Source of the DNA: Pseudomonas segetis
Lineage (GTDB): Bacteria > Pseudomonadota > Gammaproteobacteria > Pseudomonadales > Pseudomonadaceae
Length of the DNA stretch: 64,000 nt
Direction: 5' to 3'
Assembly (NCBI RefSeq): GCF_900188155.1
Contig: NZ_FZOG01000002.1
Location: 449,845-513,844 of the forward strand
Shown piece by piece: positions 55,755-64,000 of the stretch (its first letter is position 1; the number at the start of each line of letters is the position of its first letter). The notes under the pieces were generated by a model. The model was given only the letters and a program-made list of their open reading frames with translations. It ran no database searches and was not told where the DNA came from. The position numbers and the translations under genes are program-made.

Positions 55755-56930
55755 ATGCCTGACATCGTTATCGTGAGCGGCGCTCGCACCCCAATGGGCG
55801 GCTTTCAGGGCAGCCTGGCGAGTATTAGTGCGGTCGAACTTGGCGCAACCGCTATTCGTGAAGCGGTCAACCGTGCGGGCATTGCCCCGGCCGATGTGGA
55901 AGAAGTGATCATGGGTTGCGTGCTCCCTGCCGGTCTCAAGCAAGGCCCTGCCCGCCAAGCATCGTTGAATGCCGGGCTGCCGAGTGCAACCGGCTGCACC
56001 ACTATCAACAAGCTCTGTGGCTCGGGCATGAAGGCAGTGATGCTCGCCCATGACTTGCTCAAAGCGGGTACGAATAAAGTCATGGTCGCTGGCGGAATGG
56101 AGAGCATGTCCAACGCACCCTATGTCCTTGAAAAAGCCCGCAACGGCTTGCGCATGGGCCACGGGGAGATCAAGGACCATATGTTCCTCGATGGACTGGA
56201 AGATGCAACCACGGGCCGGCTGATGGGTTCTTTTGCCCAGGAAACCGCAGATACCCACGCCATTACCCGTGAAGAAATGGATGCCTACGCCATTGAGTCG
56301 CTCAAGCGCGCCCAGGCGGCCATCAATAATGGCTCGCTCGATGCAGAAATAGTCCCGGTGACCGTCAGCAGCCGCAAAGGCGATATCGTGGTAAAAGATG
56401 ATGAGCAGCCGCATAACGCCAACCTGGATAAGATCCCCGGCCTGCGTCCTGCATTCAGAAAAGACGGCACCATCACCGCCGCCAATGCCAGTTCCATCTC
56501 CGACGGAGCCTCTGCACTGGTCATGATGACGGCGGAAGAAGCAGCCGGGCGTGGCCTCAAGCCGCTGGCTAAAATCGTCGGCCATGCCACGCAAAGCCAA
56601 GCGCCAAGCGAGTTCACCCTGGCGCCGGTTGGTGCAATGACCAACCTGTTCAATAAAACCGGCTGGACCAAGGATCAGGTTGACCTGTTTGAGATCAACG
56701 AAGCCTTTGCCATGGTCACCATGCTGGCAATGCGTGAACACAATCTCGATCACGCCAAGGTCAATATCTATGGCGGTGCTTGCGCCCAGGGCCATCCCGT
56801 GGGTTCTACCGGTTCGCGGATTATCCTGACACTGATCAATGCACTGAAGAACACGGGCGGCAAGCGTGGCGTTGCGGCACTCTGTATTGGTGGTGGCGAG
56901 GCCACGGCTGTTGCGGTTGAACTGCTGTAA
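55755..56930 (+). CDS. Acetyl-CoA C-acetyltransferase (thiolase)
   Basis: A protein of 391 residues, typical thiolase II length. The nucleophilic Cys is in INKLCGSGMKAV (about residue 88), the catalytic His in GGACAQGHPVGSTGSR (about residue 348) and the second Cys in ALCIGGGEATA (about residue 378). It condenses or cleaves acetyl-CoA units, as AtoB or PhaA does; biosynthetic and catabolic roles cannot be separated. It diverges from the acyl-CoA ligase and is followed by a strong hairpin. Confidence 0.95.
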   Translation: MPDIVIVSGARTPMGGFQGSLASISAVELGATAIREAVNRAGIAPADVEEVIMGCVLPAGLKQGPARQASLNAGLPSATGCTTINKLCGSGMKAVMLAHDLLKAGTNKVMVAGGMESMSNAPYVLEKARNGLRMGHGEIKDHMFLDGLEDATTGRLMGSFAQETADTHAITREEMDAYAIESLKRAQAAINNGSLDAEIVPVTVSSRKGDIVVKDDEQPHNANLDKIPGLRPAFRKDGTITAANASSISDGASALVMMTAEEAAGRGLKPLAKIVGHATQSQAPSEFTLAPVGAMTNLFNKTGWTKDQVDLFEINEAFAMVTMLAMREHNLDHAKVNIYGGACAQGHPVGSTGSRIILTLINALKNTGGKRGVAALCIGGGEATAVAVELL

Positions 56931-56941
56931 CCCCAATCGCA

Positions 56942-56974
56942 GCCAGGTGGACAGTGCTGTGCTGTCTACCTGGC
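56942..56974 (+). terminator. Long hairpin after the thiolase gene
   Basis: GCCAGGTGGACAG and CTGTCTACCTGGC pair over 13 positions with one G-T wobble around a seven-base loop, 12 bases after the stop. It is followed by AATAAAC, not a T-run, so termination may work mainly for the convergent LysE transcript. Confidence 0.6.
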
Positions 56975-57049
56975 AATAAACGCAATCCAACTGTCCGCAA
57001 CAGGCCAATACGCCTGTGCAACCAGCCTCTCAGCTGGGCTGGCTAGCAC

Positions 57050-57679
57050 CTAGCGCAGCGAAGTAAACGCCAGCTTGATTCCCAGGCCCACCAGAACCAC
57101 GCCCATCAGGCGGTCAAACCAGTGCCCCAATCGGGCGAAGCCGGCCCGCACAAGCTGCTGGCTGAAAAGCATGGCCACCAAACAGAACCATAATGCAGTT
57201 GCAGCCGCCAGGTACACGCCGTAGCCAGCCTGCACCAGCAGCGGTGTATGCGGGTTGATCACGACGGTAAACAGCGACAGGAAGAACAAGGTGGCTTTCG
57301 GGTTGAGTCCGTTGGTCACAAACCCTGTTACGAAGGCACCGCGCGCGCTGCGCTCACCAGCCGGTTTATCCAGATCGAGGCTCGCCGGATCTGCCGGTTT
57401 AGCACGCAGTGCCTTGATGCCGATATACAGCAGATAAGCTGCCGCCAGCCACTTCAAGGCGTTAAAGAGTACGATCGATTGCGATACGATCAGGCCAATG
57501 CCGAGCAATGAATAAGCTACGTGGACAAAAATACCAACGCCCACACCCAAGGCAGTGTAAATCCCTGCTCGCCGCCCAAAGCCAACGCTCTCGCGCACAA
57601 CAATTGCAAAATCCGGCCCCGGGCTGGCAACGGCCAGTAGATGAATCAGTGCTACGGTAAAAAACTCGGCCCAATACAT
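57050..57679 (-). CDS. LysE/RhtB family amino-acid exporter
   Basis: A protein of 209 residues with about six transmembrane helices. It begins FFTVALIHLLAVASPGPDFA, the LysE-family signature with the Pro-Gly-Pro turn, and contains FVTNGLNPKATLFFLSLF. It exports an amino acid or related small molecule from the cytoplasm; the substrate is unknown. ATG 57679 matches the family start; ATG 57697 is possible. It is divergent from the 2-hydroxyacid dehydrogenase gene. Confidence 0.9.
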   Translation of the reverse strand: MYWAEFFTVALIHLLAVASPGPDFAIVVRESVGFGRRAGIYTALGVGVGIFVHVAYSLLGIGLIVSQSIVLFNALKWLAAAYLLYIGIKALRAKPADPASLDLDKPAGERSARGAFVTGFVTNGLNPKATLFFLSLFTVVINPHTPLLVQAGYGVYLAAATALWFCLVAMLFSQQLVRAGFARLGHWFDRLMGVVLVGLGIKLAFTSLR

Positions 57680-57755
57680 GGCAGTCTTAGTTCCCATGAG
57701 TCTGTTAATCTCGCAAGACTACGCCCTTTCCACCCGCCAGATAAAGGTATAGCTG

Positions 57756-58721
57756 ATGAGCAACAGTCACCTCGCAGTATTTCTCGACCACAGTTCTCTT
57801 GACCTCGGTGACCTCGATATGGCGCCTTTGCAACAGGCCTTTGGCGAGCTCCGCGTGCATGATCGCACTACGCCGCAACAGATCATTGAACGCTTGCAGG
57901 GTGCCCAGGTCGCCATCATCAACAAGACCGTCATCAACGCTGAAACATTGGCTGCCTGCCCTGACCTCAAGTTAATTCTGATCTCTGCCACCGGTACCAA
58001 TAACGTCGACCTGAAGGCCGCGCGCGAGCACGGAGTCACCGTGTGCAACTGCCAAGGCTACGGCACGCCTTCAGTCGCGCAACACGCCCTGATGCTCTTA
58101 CTGGCCATGGCGACTCGACTTCCCGACTATCAACGCGATGTTGCGGCAGGCCTGTGGCAGAAATCTTCACAGTTCTGCCTGCTGGACTATCCGATCGTCG
58201 AACTCGAAGGCAAGACCCTTGGCGTACTCGGCCACGGCGAACTGGGCGGTGCCGTGGCCAAACTGGCAGAGGCCTTTGGCATGCGTATTCTGATTGGGCA
58301 GATTCCTGGTCGCCCGGCCCGCCCTGATCGCCTGCCACTGGCCGAACTGCTGCCCCAGGTTGATGCGCTGACCCTGCACTGCCCGCTCAATGCCGATACT
58401 GAAAACATGCTCGGCGCCGAACAACTCAAATTGATGAAGCCAACCGCTTATATCATCAACACCGCACGTGGCGGCCTGATCAATGAACAAGCCCTGGCTG
58501 ACACCTTGCGCAGCGGTCACCTGGGTGGCGCGGCCACCGATGTCCTGACCCAGGAGCCGCCCAGCGGCGATAACCCATTACTGGCAGGAGACATTCCACG
58601 CCTGATTATCACCCCGCACAGCGCCTGGGGCAGCATAGAGGCACGCCAGCGTATCGTGGTACAGATGGCAGAAAATGCTCAGGCATTTTTCAGCGGTGCA
58701 GCGCGACGCGTAGTCAGCTAA
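57756..58721 (+). CDS. D-2-hydroxyacid dehydrogenase (glycerate/hydroxypyruvate type)
   Basis: A protein of 321 residues. The NAD-binding loop is LGVLGHGELGGAVA (about 155), and the catalytic triad is Arg in NTARGG (about 233), Glu in TQEPP (about 263) and His in ITPHSAWGS (about 287). It is closest in style to glycerate dehydrogenase/hydroxypyruvate reductase (HprA), but the substrate is not certain. It is 31 bases before rsmC, and the two may be cotranscribed. Confidence 0.9.
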   Translation: MSNSHLAVFLDHSSLDLGDLDMAPLQQAFGELRVHDRTTPQQIIERLQGAQVAIINKTVINAETLAACPDLKLILISATGTNNVDLKAAREHGVTVCNCQGYGTPSVAQHALMLLLAMATRLPDYQRDVAAGLWQKSSQFCLLDYPIVELEGKTLGVLGHGELGGAVAKLAEAFGMRILIGQIPGRPARPDRLPLAELLPQVDALTLHCPLNADTENMLGAEQLKLMKPTAYIINTARGGLINEQALADTLRSGHLGGAATDVLTQEPPSGDNPLLAGDIPRLIITPHSAWGSIEARQRIVVQMAENAQAFFSGAARRVVS

Positions 58722-58751
58722 GCTGCGCGCCTTTTACACCGAGGAGCGACC

Positions 58752-59750
58752 ATGGACCCGCGAAGTGAAGTATTGCTGCGACAGGCACAATTGTTTGCTG
58801 GCCCACTGCTCTTGGCGGGACTGCCCAGCGATGACCTGCTCGGGCATTTACCCAATGCCCGGAGTTGGAGTTGGCACGCAGGTGACCATGGTTTGCTTGA
58901 ATCACGTTTTGCCGGGCGCAATCACTTTGGCGTCACCCCTGCGCCAGTAGCAGCACCAGCAGCGGTGCTGTTCCTGCCCAAATCCCGTGACCTAACCGAA
59001 TACCTGCTCAGTGCCCTGGCGGCTCAACTGGCTGGCGGCGATTTATTTCTGGTCGGCGAAAAGCGTGCCGGCATTGAACGCGCAGCCAAGCAAATGGCGG
59101 CGTTCGGCAAACCACGAAAACTCGACAGCGCGCGTCATTGCCAGCTCTGGCAAGTCCGAGTCGATAACGTGCCACCCGCCCCCGACCTGGAGGCACTGGC
59201 GCAGTACTACAGCCTGCAACTGGCAGATGGCCCATTAACAGTCGTCAGCTTGCCCGGCGTGTTCAGCCACGGCCGCCTGGATGTGGGCAGCCAGTTGCTA
59301 CTCCAACACCTGGATGGCCTGCAACCGGGGCATATGCTCGATTTTGGCTGTGGCGCCGGGGTACTCGGCTCAGCCCTGAAACGCCGTTATCCAGACAGCC
59401 GGATCAGCATGCTGGATGTCGATGCCTTTGCCGTTGCCAGTAGCCGCCTGACCCTGGCGCACAACAACCTGGAGGCCGAGGTTATTTGCGGCGACGGAAT
59501 CGATGCCGCCCCCCTTGGGTTGAGCACCATCCTCAGTAATCCGCCATTTCACCAAGGTGTGCACACCCATTACCAGGCCAGTGAAAACCTGCTGCGCCAG
59601 GCTGCCAGACACCTTGACGCCAATGGTCAGCTACGCCTGGTCGCGAACAGTTTCCTGAAGTACCCACCCCTGATCGAACAACACCTGGGCGCTTGCACAA
59701 TCCTGGATGAAGCCAAGGGGTTTCGTATCTACGACGCACGAAAAAAATGA
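58752..59750 (+). CDS. rsmC: 16S rRNA m2G1207 methyltransferase RsmC
   Basis: A protein of 332 residues with the duplicated-fold layout of RsmC: a degenerate N-terminal half and an active C-terminal methyltransferase domain. The latter has the AdoMet loop [13 protein letters not shown] (about 195) and the NPPF catalytic motif ([13 protein letters not shown], about 262). It methylates N2 of G1207 in 16S rRNA. The start GAGGAG lies seven bases before the ATG. A short GC hairpin (59756-59770) follows its stop. Confidence 0.92.
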   Translation: MDPRSEVLLRQAQLFAGPLLLAGLPSDDLLGHLPNARSWSWHAGDHGLLESRFAGRNHFGVTPAPVAAPAAVLFLPKSRDLTEYLLSALAAQLAGGDLFLVGEKRAGIERAAKQMAAFGKPRKLDSARHCQLWQVRVDNVPPAPDLEALAQYYSLQLADGPLTVVSLPGVFSHGRLDVGSQLLLQHLDGLQPGHMLDFGCGAGVLGSALKRRYPDSRISMLDVDAFAVASSRLTLAHNNLEAEVICGDGIDAAPLGLSTILSNPPFHQGVHTHYQASENLLRQAARHLDANGQLRLVANSFLKYPPLIEQHLGACTILDEAKGFRIYDARKK

Positions 59751-59925
59751 CGCGCGGCCTCCCCGAGGCCCATCCATTGCCAGTTGTGAATCGGCTTTAC
59801 GAGCGACAGAAACAGCTCCGCTAAAGTCGGGCACGCCAAACCGATAGGTCCCATAAGCGTCTTTAGCAGTGCTTCGGCAGGCGCCGTTGTTTTTCACATC
59901 CTTCTCTGGCAGAATCCCCGCCGTC

Positions 59926-60098
59926 CTAGGGGAGTAGTCTCCCGCAAGCCCTGCCCAGCAGCGCGTTTGCCCGGCGCTCGTCAACATACTTGGCCAACAG
60001 GCCATGGCGAGTGCGACCCAGGCCCAAGCGGCCAGCGGTTTGACAAGACCTATGACACGCACACCTTACCCGGGGCGGGGAGGTCGTACGTGTCATAG
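59926..60098 (+). ncRNA. yybP-ykoY manganese riboswitch
   Basis: The conserved loops of the yybP-ykoY element are present: GGGGAGTAG (59929-59937) and CAACATACTTGGCC (59982-59995), then ACCTTACCCGGGGCGGGGAGGTC (60063-60085 in two parts). A 10-bp helix CTATGACACG / CGTGTCATAG (60050-60059 with 60089-60098) closes the 3' part. The element senses Mn2+ and precedes the exporter gene by 30 bases, inside a 377-base gap that otherwise holds no gene. Boundaries are approximate. Confidence 0.9.
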
Positions 60099-60127
60099 CC
60101 GTTTTGACCCGCCCCTTAGGAAGCTTG

Positions 60128-60712
60128 ATGCTTGAATCCCTAACCGTACCTACCCTGATCGTCGCCCTGGCTGAAATCGGCGATAAGACACAACTGCTCG
60201 CGCTATTGCTGGCGGCACGTTTTCGTAAACCCTGGCCAATTATCGCAGGCATCATAGTCGCCACCCTGGCCAATCACTTTGTCGCCGGAGCCGTAGGCAA
60301 CTGGGTGGCCGGGCTTTTCTCCCCCGCGACGCTCAGTTGGGTGCTTACCATCTCGTTTATCGCCGTAGCCTTGTGGACCCTGGTGCCGGACAAGCTCGAT
60401 GACGACGAAGCCTCTAGCCTCAAGCGCTATGGTCCTTTCCTGACGACCCTGATCGCTTTTTTCCTGGCCGAAATGGGTGACAAGACCCAAGTCGCGACCG
60501 TGATGCTGGCAGCGCAGTACCCTCATTTGATCCTGGTGGTGATCGGCACCACATTGGGCATGTTGGTGGCTAACGTACCCGTGGTATTGGTGGGTAACTT
60601 TGCCGCTGAACGCCTGCCTCTGACCTTGATTCGTCGCCTGGCGGCAAGCGCCTTTGCGGTTCTGGCGCTGTACGCGGCCTACCAGGCACTGAAACTCAGC
60701 GGCTATCTATAA
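60128..60712 (+). CDS. TMEM165/GDT1 family manganese exporter (MneA-type)
   Basis: A protein of 194 residues with about six transmembrane helices. The family carries two copies of E-x-G-D-K-T: EIGDKTQLLAL (about 16) and EMGDKTQVATV (about 118). Bacterial members such as MneA export Mn2+, in keeping with the riboswitch ahead. ATG 60128 has AGGA upstream; a longer reading from 60104 runs into the riboswitch. It is expected to be switched on by Mn2+. Confidence 0.92.
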   Translation: MLESLTVPTLIVALAEIGDKTQLLALLLAARFRKPWPIIAGIIVATLANHFVAGAVGNWVAGLFSPATLSWVLTISFIAVALWTLVPDKLDDDEASSLKRYGPFLTTLIAFFLAEMGDKTQVATVMLAAQYPHLILVVIGTTLGMLVANVPVVLVGNFAAERLPLTLIRRLAASAFAVLALYAAYQALKLSGYL

Positions 60713-60777
60713 ATCGCAATAGATCCGGGTGGTGCAGCTACCGAAGACAGCCAGCCGCACCACCTGAACCAGCGCAG

Positions 60778-61767
60778 TTATTTATCGATATAGCCATTGT
60801 CTCGAAACCACTGGATAGCGCGCAGCAACGTCTTATCCAGTGACTGCTCGGCGACAAAACCCAGCTCTTCACGGGCCTTGGTGCCATCGAGAAACTGTCC
60901 CCCAGCCATCACCGCGATTGTGGTGTCATTGAGTAACGGCAGCCTACCCGTCAGCCGATATCCAACGCGCCCCAAGGCAGCAATAACCCGCACAACTCTC
61001 AACGACACAGGCTTGGGTTCCGGTACGTCCAATTGCCGGGCAATTTTCGCGCTGAGCTCGGACAGCATGATGTTTTCGCCGGTCAACAGATAACGCTCGC
61101 CAAAGCGCCCCTTCTCCAGCGCCAGCAAAAGCCCGCGCCCAGCCTCGGCCGCATCGATCACATTGCGCGCACCTTGCACATAGCGCGTCATTTGCCCCTT
61201 GGCGATGGCGGTGATCATGCGGCCCGTGCTTGGACCATAATCGTATTCGCCCAAGGTCATGGCCGGAATCGCCGTTATCACCGGCAGTCCGCTGCGAGCC
61301 TGCTCACGGGCTTGTTCATCAAGCGCCCATTTACTCAGTAGATAGCCGTTGCGCCAGCTCGGCATGGATGAGTAGAACAAGCCCTCATGTCCAGGCTCAC
61401 CCTGAGGATGACGCGGCAAGGCGATTGCCGCGCCCGTGTAGACAATACGTGGCACCTCGGCAGCCAGGCACGCCGCATAGAAGTGACTGTTGAGGTCGAG
61501 TGCGCTCGATACGTCGTCCTGCCAGCGCCTGGGCCGAGTCGGATAATAGCCCGCACTAAAGATGACGCCGTCAATGCCCCTTAACGCCTGAGCCAGTGCC
61601 TCATGATCAAACAGATCGGCAACTCGATATTCGGGGTTCAGATAGGCAAGTCGCTCGATACGTGATGACGGCCGATGAATCAGCACCAACTCATGCCCAG
61701 CCGCACGAATGGCTCGTGCGGCGTGGTGGCCCAGTAAACCTGTAGAGCCAATGACTGCGTACTTCAC
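60778..61767 (-). CDS. NAD-dependent epimerase/dehydratase family protein
   Basis: A protein of 329 residues, extended SDR. The nucleotide loop is VIGSTGLLGHHAAR (about 5-18), with the YLLSKWALDEQ segment (about 145) carrying the Tyr-x3-Lys pair, and the C-terminal half typical of HpnA- or dihydroflavonol-reductase-like enzymes. It probably acts on a nucleotide sugar or small ketone; the substrate cannot be named. It lies 67 bases after the M48 gene start side, same strand. Confidence 0.85.
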   Translation of the reverse strand: MKYAVIGSTGLLGHHAARAIRAAGHELVLIHRPSSRIERLAYLNPEYRVADLFDHEALAQALRGIDGVIFSAGYYPTRPRRWQDDVSSALDLNSHFYAACLAAEVPRIVYTGAAIALPRHPQGEPGHEGLFYSSMPSWRNGYLLSKWALDEQAREQARSGLPVITAIPAMTLGEYDYGPSTGRMITAIAKGQMTRYVQGARNVIDAAEAGRGLLLALEKGRFGERYLLTGENIMLSELSAKIARQLDVPEPKPVSLRVVRVIAALGRVGYRLTGRLPLLNDTTIAVMAGGQFLDGTKAREELGFVAEQSLDKTLLRAIQWFRDNGYIDK

Positions 61768-61834
61768 AACATCACCTTCGCCGATAGAAAGCCCTGAGAA
61801 GCTAAGCGCTCGCAGGGCAATTTACCTCACTGGG

Positions 61835-62650
61835 TTAGTGCTTGGCCTGCTGATACAGCGGCATAACCTTCGGAATAGCAGCCTTCAGCGAGGCAATACG
61901 GCTATCTGATGAAGGGTGAGTACTCATGAACTCCGGTGGAGCGCCCTCACTGGCCTTGGCCATCTTGTTCCACAGGCTGACGGCTGCGTTCGGGTCGTAA
62001 CCGGCCCGCGCGGCCAGTTCCAGACCAATCAAGTCCGCTTCGTTTTCATTTGAACGGCTATTGGGCAGCGTCATGCCATATTGCACGGCGTAGTCGGTAA
62101 GCCCCATGACATCCTGGCTCAGCCCCAGTAATGCACCTGCCCCCTGCTTGGCGATCTCTATGCCGTAGGCCTTGGACATGGCTTCACGCCCGTGCTCACG
62201 CAGGGCATGGGCAATTTCATGGCCCATGACAGCAGCAATTTCGTCGTCGCTCAGCTTTAATGTTTCGATCAGGCCACTGTAGAAAATAATCTTGCCGCCT
62301 GGGCCGCAATTCGCGTTCAGTTCTGGGCTATCGATCAAGTTGACTTCCCATTGCCACTGCGCAGAGTCAGGGCGAAAGTTCGGCGCTTGCTTGATCAAAC
62401 GATTGGCGATGGCTTGCAAGCGCTTGGCATCGGCAGTGTTCTTTTCCAGCTTGCCCTTGCTTGAAGCTGCAGTCACTGTCTCTTTATAGGTCTGTGCGTA
62501 AGACTGATTGACTTCCTCGCTCGAGAGCATGCTGAACATGTACTGCTTGCGATCGACGCCCACGGCACCACCGCTGGTGGTGTTCACAGCTTGGCATCCT
62601 GCCAGCAGCAGGGCCGCAGCGAGCGCCGTTACGGACAACGACTTCTTCAT
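61835..62650 (-). CDS. M48-family metallopeptidase lipoprotein
   Basis: A protein of 271 residues. The signal peptide ends in LLAGC (lipid-modified Cys19), giving a periplasm-facing lipoprotein. The zinc site is HEIAHALREH (about 145), with the third ligand Glu in NENEADLIGLELAARAGYDP (about 205). It is of the LoiP/YcaL type, involved in outer-membrane quality control. Length and residues are normal. Confidence 0.93.
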   Translation of the reverse strand: MKKSLSVTALAAALLLAGCQAVNTTSGGAVGVDRKQYMFSMLSSEEVNQSYAQTYKETVTAASSKGKLEKNTADAKRLQAIANRLIKQAPNFRPDSAQWQWEVNLIDSPELNANCGPGGKIIFYSGLIETLKLSDDEIAAVMGHEIAHALREHGREAMSKAYGIEIAKQGAGALLGLSQDVMGLTDYAVQYGMTLPNSRSNENEADLIGLELAARAGYDPNAAVSLWNKMAKASEGAPPEFMSTHPSSDSRIASLKAAIPKVMPLYQQAKH

Positions 62651-62743
62651 CCTGAATCTCCTTTGAGTAAGGCCGATATGCTAGGCCGCACCGCGCCGCC
62701 GAGCAACTGTAAAAACATCAGGCAGGCAGCGGTTGCAGCGCAA

Positions 62744-63361
62744 TTACGCCGGGGTCAGGCATTCGGGGGCATCGAGCTTTGGATCATTGACCAGATTCGC
62801 CAGGACCCGCTCACGCAATTGCGGTTGCGGGCTGTTGAGTATGTCCAACAGCACATCCAGGGGCGTCTGTTCATCAAGCCAGAGTTGCTGCTGGGCCTCA
62901 TTCAAAATCAGTGGTCGACGCTGGTTGGCCGCAGCCTGGGTAATCACAGCAGCGCTTAGATAAACTGCCCCATCGACTGGATACGCCTCCCAAAGTGCAG
63001 CGAAATACAAGGTCGGCGCATCACCCGCCAGCCAGTATGGACGCTTGCGAGTGGTACCACGCCATTCGTAAAACCCATTGGCGGGCAGCAATCCTCGACG
63101 TTGACGAAATGCATCACGAAACATCGGCTGGTCGGCGACGGTTTCGGCACGCGCCTGGGCAGGCGTTTTACTGAGATCGGTCAACCAGGCTGGGGTCAGG
63201 CCCCAACGCACGCGACTAAGCCTTGACTCGCCGGCTTCACGATGCAGCAAAAGCACTTGGGAGTTGGGCGAAATACTCCAATGTGGTTGTTGGTCCGATG
63301 GAAAACCGGGCAACCCGGAAAACGCCGGCGACCAACGGAAAAAGGCATAACGTCCACACAT
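62744..63361 (-). CDS. SRAP-domain (YedK/HMCES-like) protein with altered residues
   Basis: A protein of 205 residues. The family's nucleophile Cys2 is present in the start MCGRYAFF. In E. coli YedK the abasic-site cross-link uses Cys2 with Asn75, Glu105 and His160. Here the segment is PAQARAET (Gln where Asn is expected), the Glu is kept in GFYEWRG, and the histidine is Asn in ANQRRPLIL (compare HDRRP). So Cys2 and Glu are retained and two others are changed. ATG 63361 is forced by Cys2 and overrides a longer frame to 63490. Confidence 0.88.
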   Translation of the reverse strand: MCGRYAFFRWSPAFSGLPGFPSDQQPHWSISPNSQVLLLHREAGESRLSRVRWGLTPAWLTDLSKTPAQARAETVADQPMFRDAFRQRRGLLPANGFYEWRGTTRKRPYWLAGDAPTLYFAALWEAYPVDGAVYLSAAVITQAAANQRRPLILNEAQQQLWLDEQTPLDVLLDILNSPQPQLRERVLANLVNDPKLDAPECLTPA

Positions 63362-63428
63362 GGTTTGACTCAATTGAGCAGCAGGGCATGCAATGCTGCG
63401 CATGGCATGCCGGGTTTGACGAGCTTCT

Positions 63429-63689
63429 CTAACAGACCAGTTCGCCCAGATAACTCTCGGGCTCATCACCCGGTAGCGGTTGTGCGCCATTGTACGCAGT
63501 GATCAGCTCGCGTGCCTTCCCGGCTTGCCGGTCATTGACCATCAGCCCGAGCAAACCGCTGGCTGGCAACTCGCCAACAGCCCCGGCCAGGTGTTGCCCT
63601 GAAATAAAGGCTTCGATCCCTTCGCTGGCGAGCATGCCGAGCAACAGCTCAGCCTCGATCAGGTCCTGCGGTTCATAGATCCGTTGCAT
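63429..63689 (-). CDS. DUF2007 family protein
   Basis: A protein of 86 residues. LIEAELLLGMLASEGIEAFISG and LLGLMVNDRQAGKARELI match DUF2007, a PII-like small fold of unclear function. Its ATG at 63689-63687 shares one base with the stop of the CPXCG gene, so the two are translationally coupled. Confidence 0.9.
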   Translation of the reverse strand: MQRIYEPQDLIEAELLLGMLASEGIEAFISGQHLAGAVGELPASGLLGLMVNDRQAGKARELITAYNGAQPLPGDEPESYLGELVC

Positions 63690-63871
63690 CAGTCATTCTC
63701 CCCTCTGACGTCCAATGTCCAGTCCTCGCCATTAGTCGAGAGGTCAAAGACAATCGGCCGACAACACACTTCGCAGTCTTCAATATACTGTTGATCCCCC
63801 GCGGACAGGTCGAGCAAGGCCTCAACGGTCTCACCGCAATACGGGCATTGATACATCTGACTTTCGAGCAT
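63689..63871 (-). CDS. CPXCG-motif cysteine-rich small protein
   Basis: A protein of 60 residues with two Cys-x2-Cys knuckles, CPYCGE (about 9-14) and CEVCCRP (about 33-39), a probable zinc ribbon. Family function is unknown. It is the first gene of the CPXCG-DUF2007 pair, and its stop overlaps the DUF2007 start. Confidence 0.92.
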   Translation of the reverse strand: MLESQMYQCPYCGETVEALLDLSAGDQQYIEDCEVCCRPIVFDLSTNGEDWTLDVRGEND

Positions 63872-63895
63872 CTAAGCCTCCTTGTGACTTGAGCG

Positions 63896-63901
63896 TATAA
63901 T
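63896..63901 (+). promoter_or_regulatory. Consensus -10 box (TATAAT)
   Basis: A perfect TATAAT in the 68 bases upstream of the last gene, with no clear -35 at the usual distance. It overlaps the first possible ATG at 63900, which argues that the gene starts further on. Confidence 0.45.
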
Positions 63902-63938
63902 GGCGGGTCTATTGCAAGCCCATGCACTTACTGTTGAT

Positions 63939-64000
63939 ATGCGCCTCGATGCAGATTCGCAGTACTTGCAGGACCTTTACTTCAAAGCCTGGCAGCAGGT
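63939..64000 (+). CDS. Partial coding sequence, unknown protein
   Basis: An open frame runs off the window end. From ATG 63939 it reads MRLDADSQYLQDLYFKAWQQ; the same frame opens at ATG 63900. The codon pattern looks coding and the gene diverges from the CPXCG gene. I do not recognise the protein. The start is uncertain because neither ATG has a good ribosome site. Confidence 0.45.
   Translation, partial: MRLDADSQYLQDLYFKAWQQ

Noticed and set aside
55740..57008. A 422-codon open frame on the minus strand opposite the thiolase gene
   Set aside because: It is the exact antisense of a thiolase with all catalytic motifs, its translation shows no family features, and such shadows are common at this base composition.

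Overview
The window looks like chromosomal DNA of a Pseudomonas-type gammaproteobacterium. The evidence is gene content and order: an mdc malonate decarboxylase operon, a folM-folE-folX pterin operon, DUF1244-HopJ, trxB, cysZ, ackA-pta, rsmC, and a yybP-ykoY riboswitch ahead of a TMEM165/GDT1-type gene. The short LOV photoreceptor also closely resembles the Pseudomonas putida PpSB proteins. I saw no phage, insertion sequence, CRISPR array, tRNA or rRNA. GC content is moderately high, and many genes carry long antisense frames that are not genes.

Layout. 1-2670 (minus): start of mdcC, then mdcB and mdcA. 2671-8012: a TyrR/PhhR-family activator diverges from mdcA across a 27-bp palindrome; downstream lies an oppositely oriented set of class II aldolase-like protein, alpha/beta hydrolase, SDR and crotonase. 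8161-11223: flavodoxin, then a light-sensing module (short LOV protein, a small chimeric coiled-coil protein, a PilZ protein, and a convergent class II LitR/PplR-type MerR regulator). 11557-16036: a membrane-anchored ABM-like protein, a secreted hydrolase, and folM-folE-folX with a near-consensus PplR operator in front, then DUF1244 and HopJ. 16100-30489: housekeeping genes (trxB, cysZ, glycosyltransferase, OYE, glutathione peroxidase, FKBP, ackA-pta, acyltransferase, a REC-PAS-GGDEF-EAL protein, an OmpA lipoprotein, an MBL hydrolase).

30490-42645 is a distinct stress island. After an 863-bp gene-poor stretch comes an EvgA/EvgS-like phosphorelay (response regulator plus a 1206-residue hybrid kinase with two periplasmic binding domains). 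It faces an operon of AdiA-like and LdcA-like decarboxylases, a PotE/CadB-type antiporter and an orphan amino-acid binding protein. The likely job is pH homeostasis or polyamine production gated by periplasmic ligands. 43004-47279 holds an AraC regulator, a ferritin-like protein, a hydrolase and an unknown exported protein. 47303-56930 holds a MalT-type LuxR regulator, DUF1329, a DUF1302 outer-membrane protein, an AlkK-like acyl-CoA ligase and a thiolase, suggesting uptake and activation of a hydrophobic acid or ester. 57050-64000 returns to housekeeping: LysE exporter, 2-hydroxyacid dehydrogenase, rsmC, the Mn riboswitch with its exporter, an epimerase, an M48 lipoprotein, an SRAP protein with altered active-site residues, and two small proteins.

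The most notable items are the LOV/PplR module with its chimeric middle gene, the candidate light operator in front of the pterin operon, and the EvgAS-decarboxylase island.
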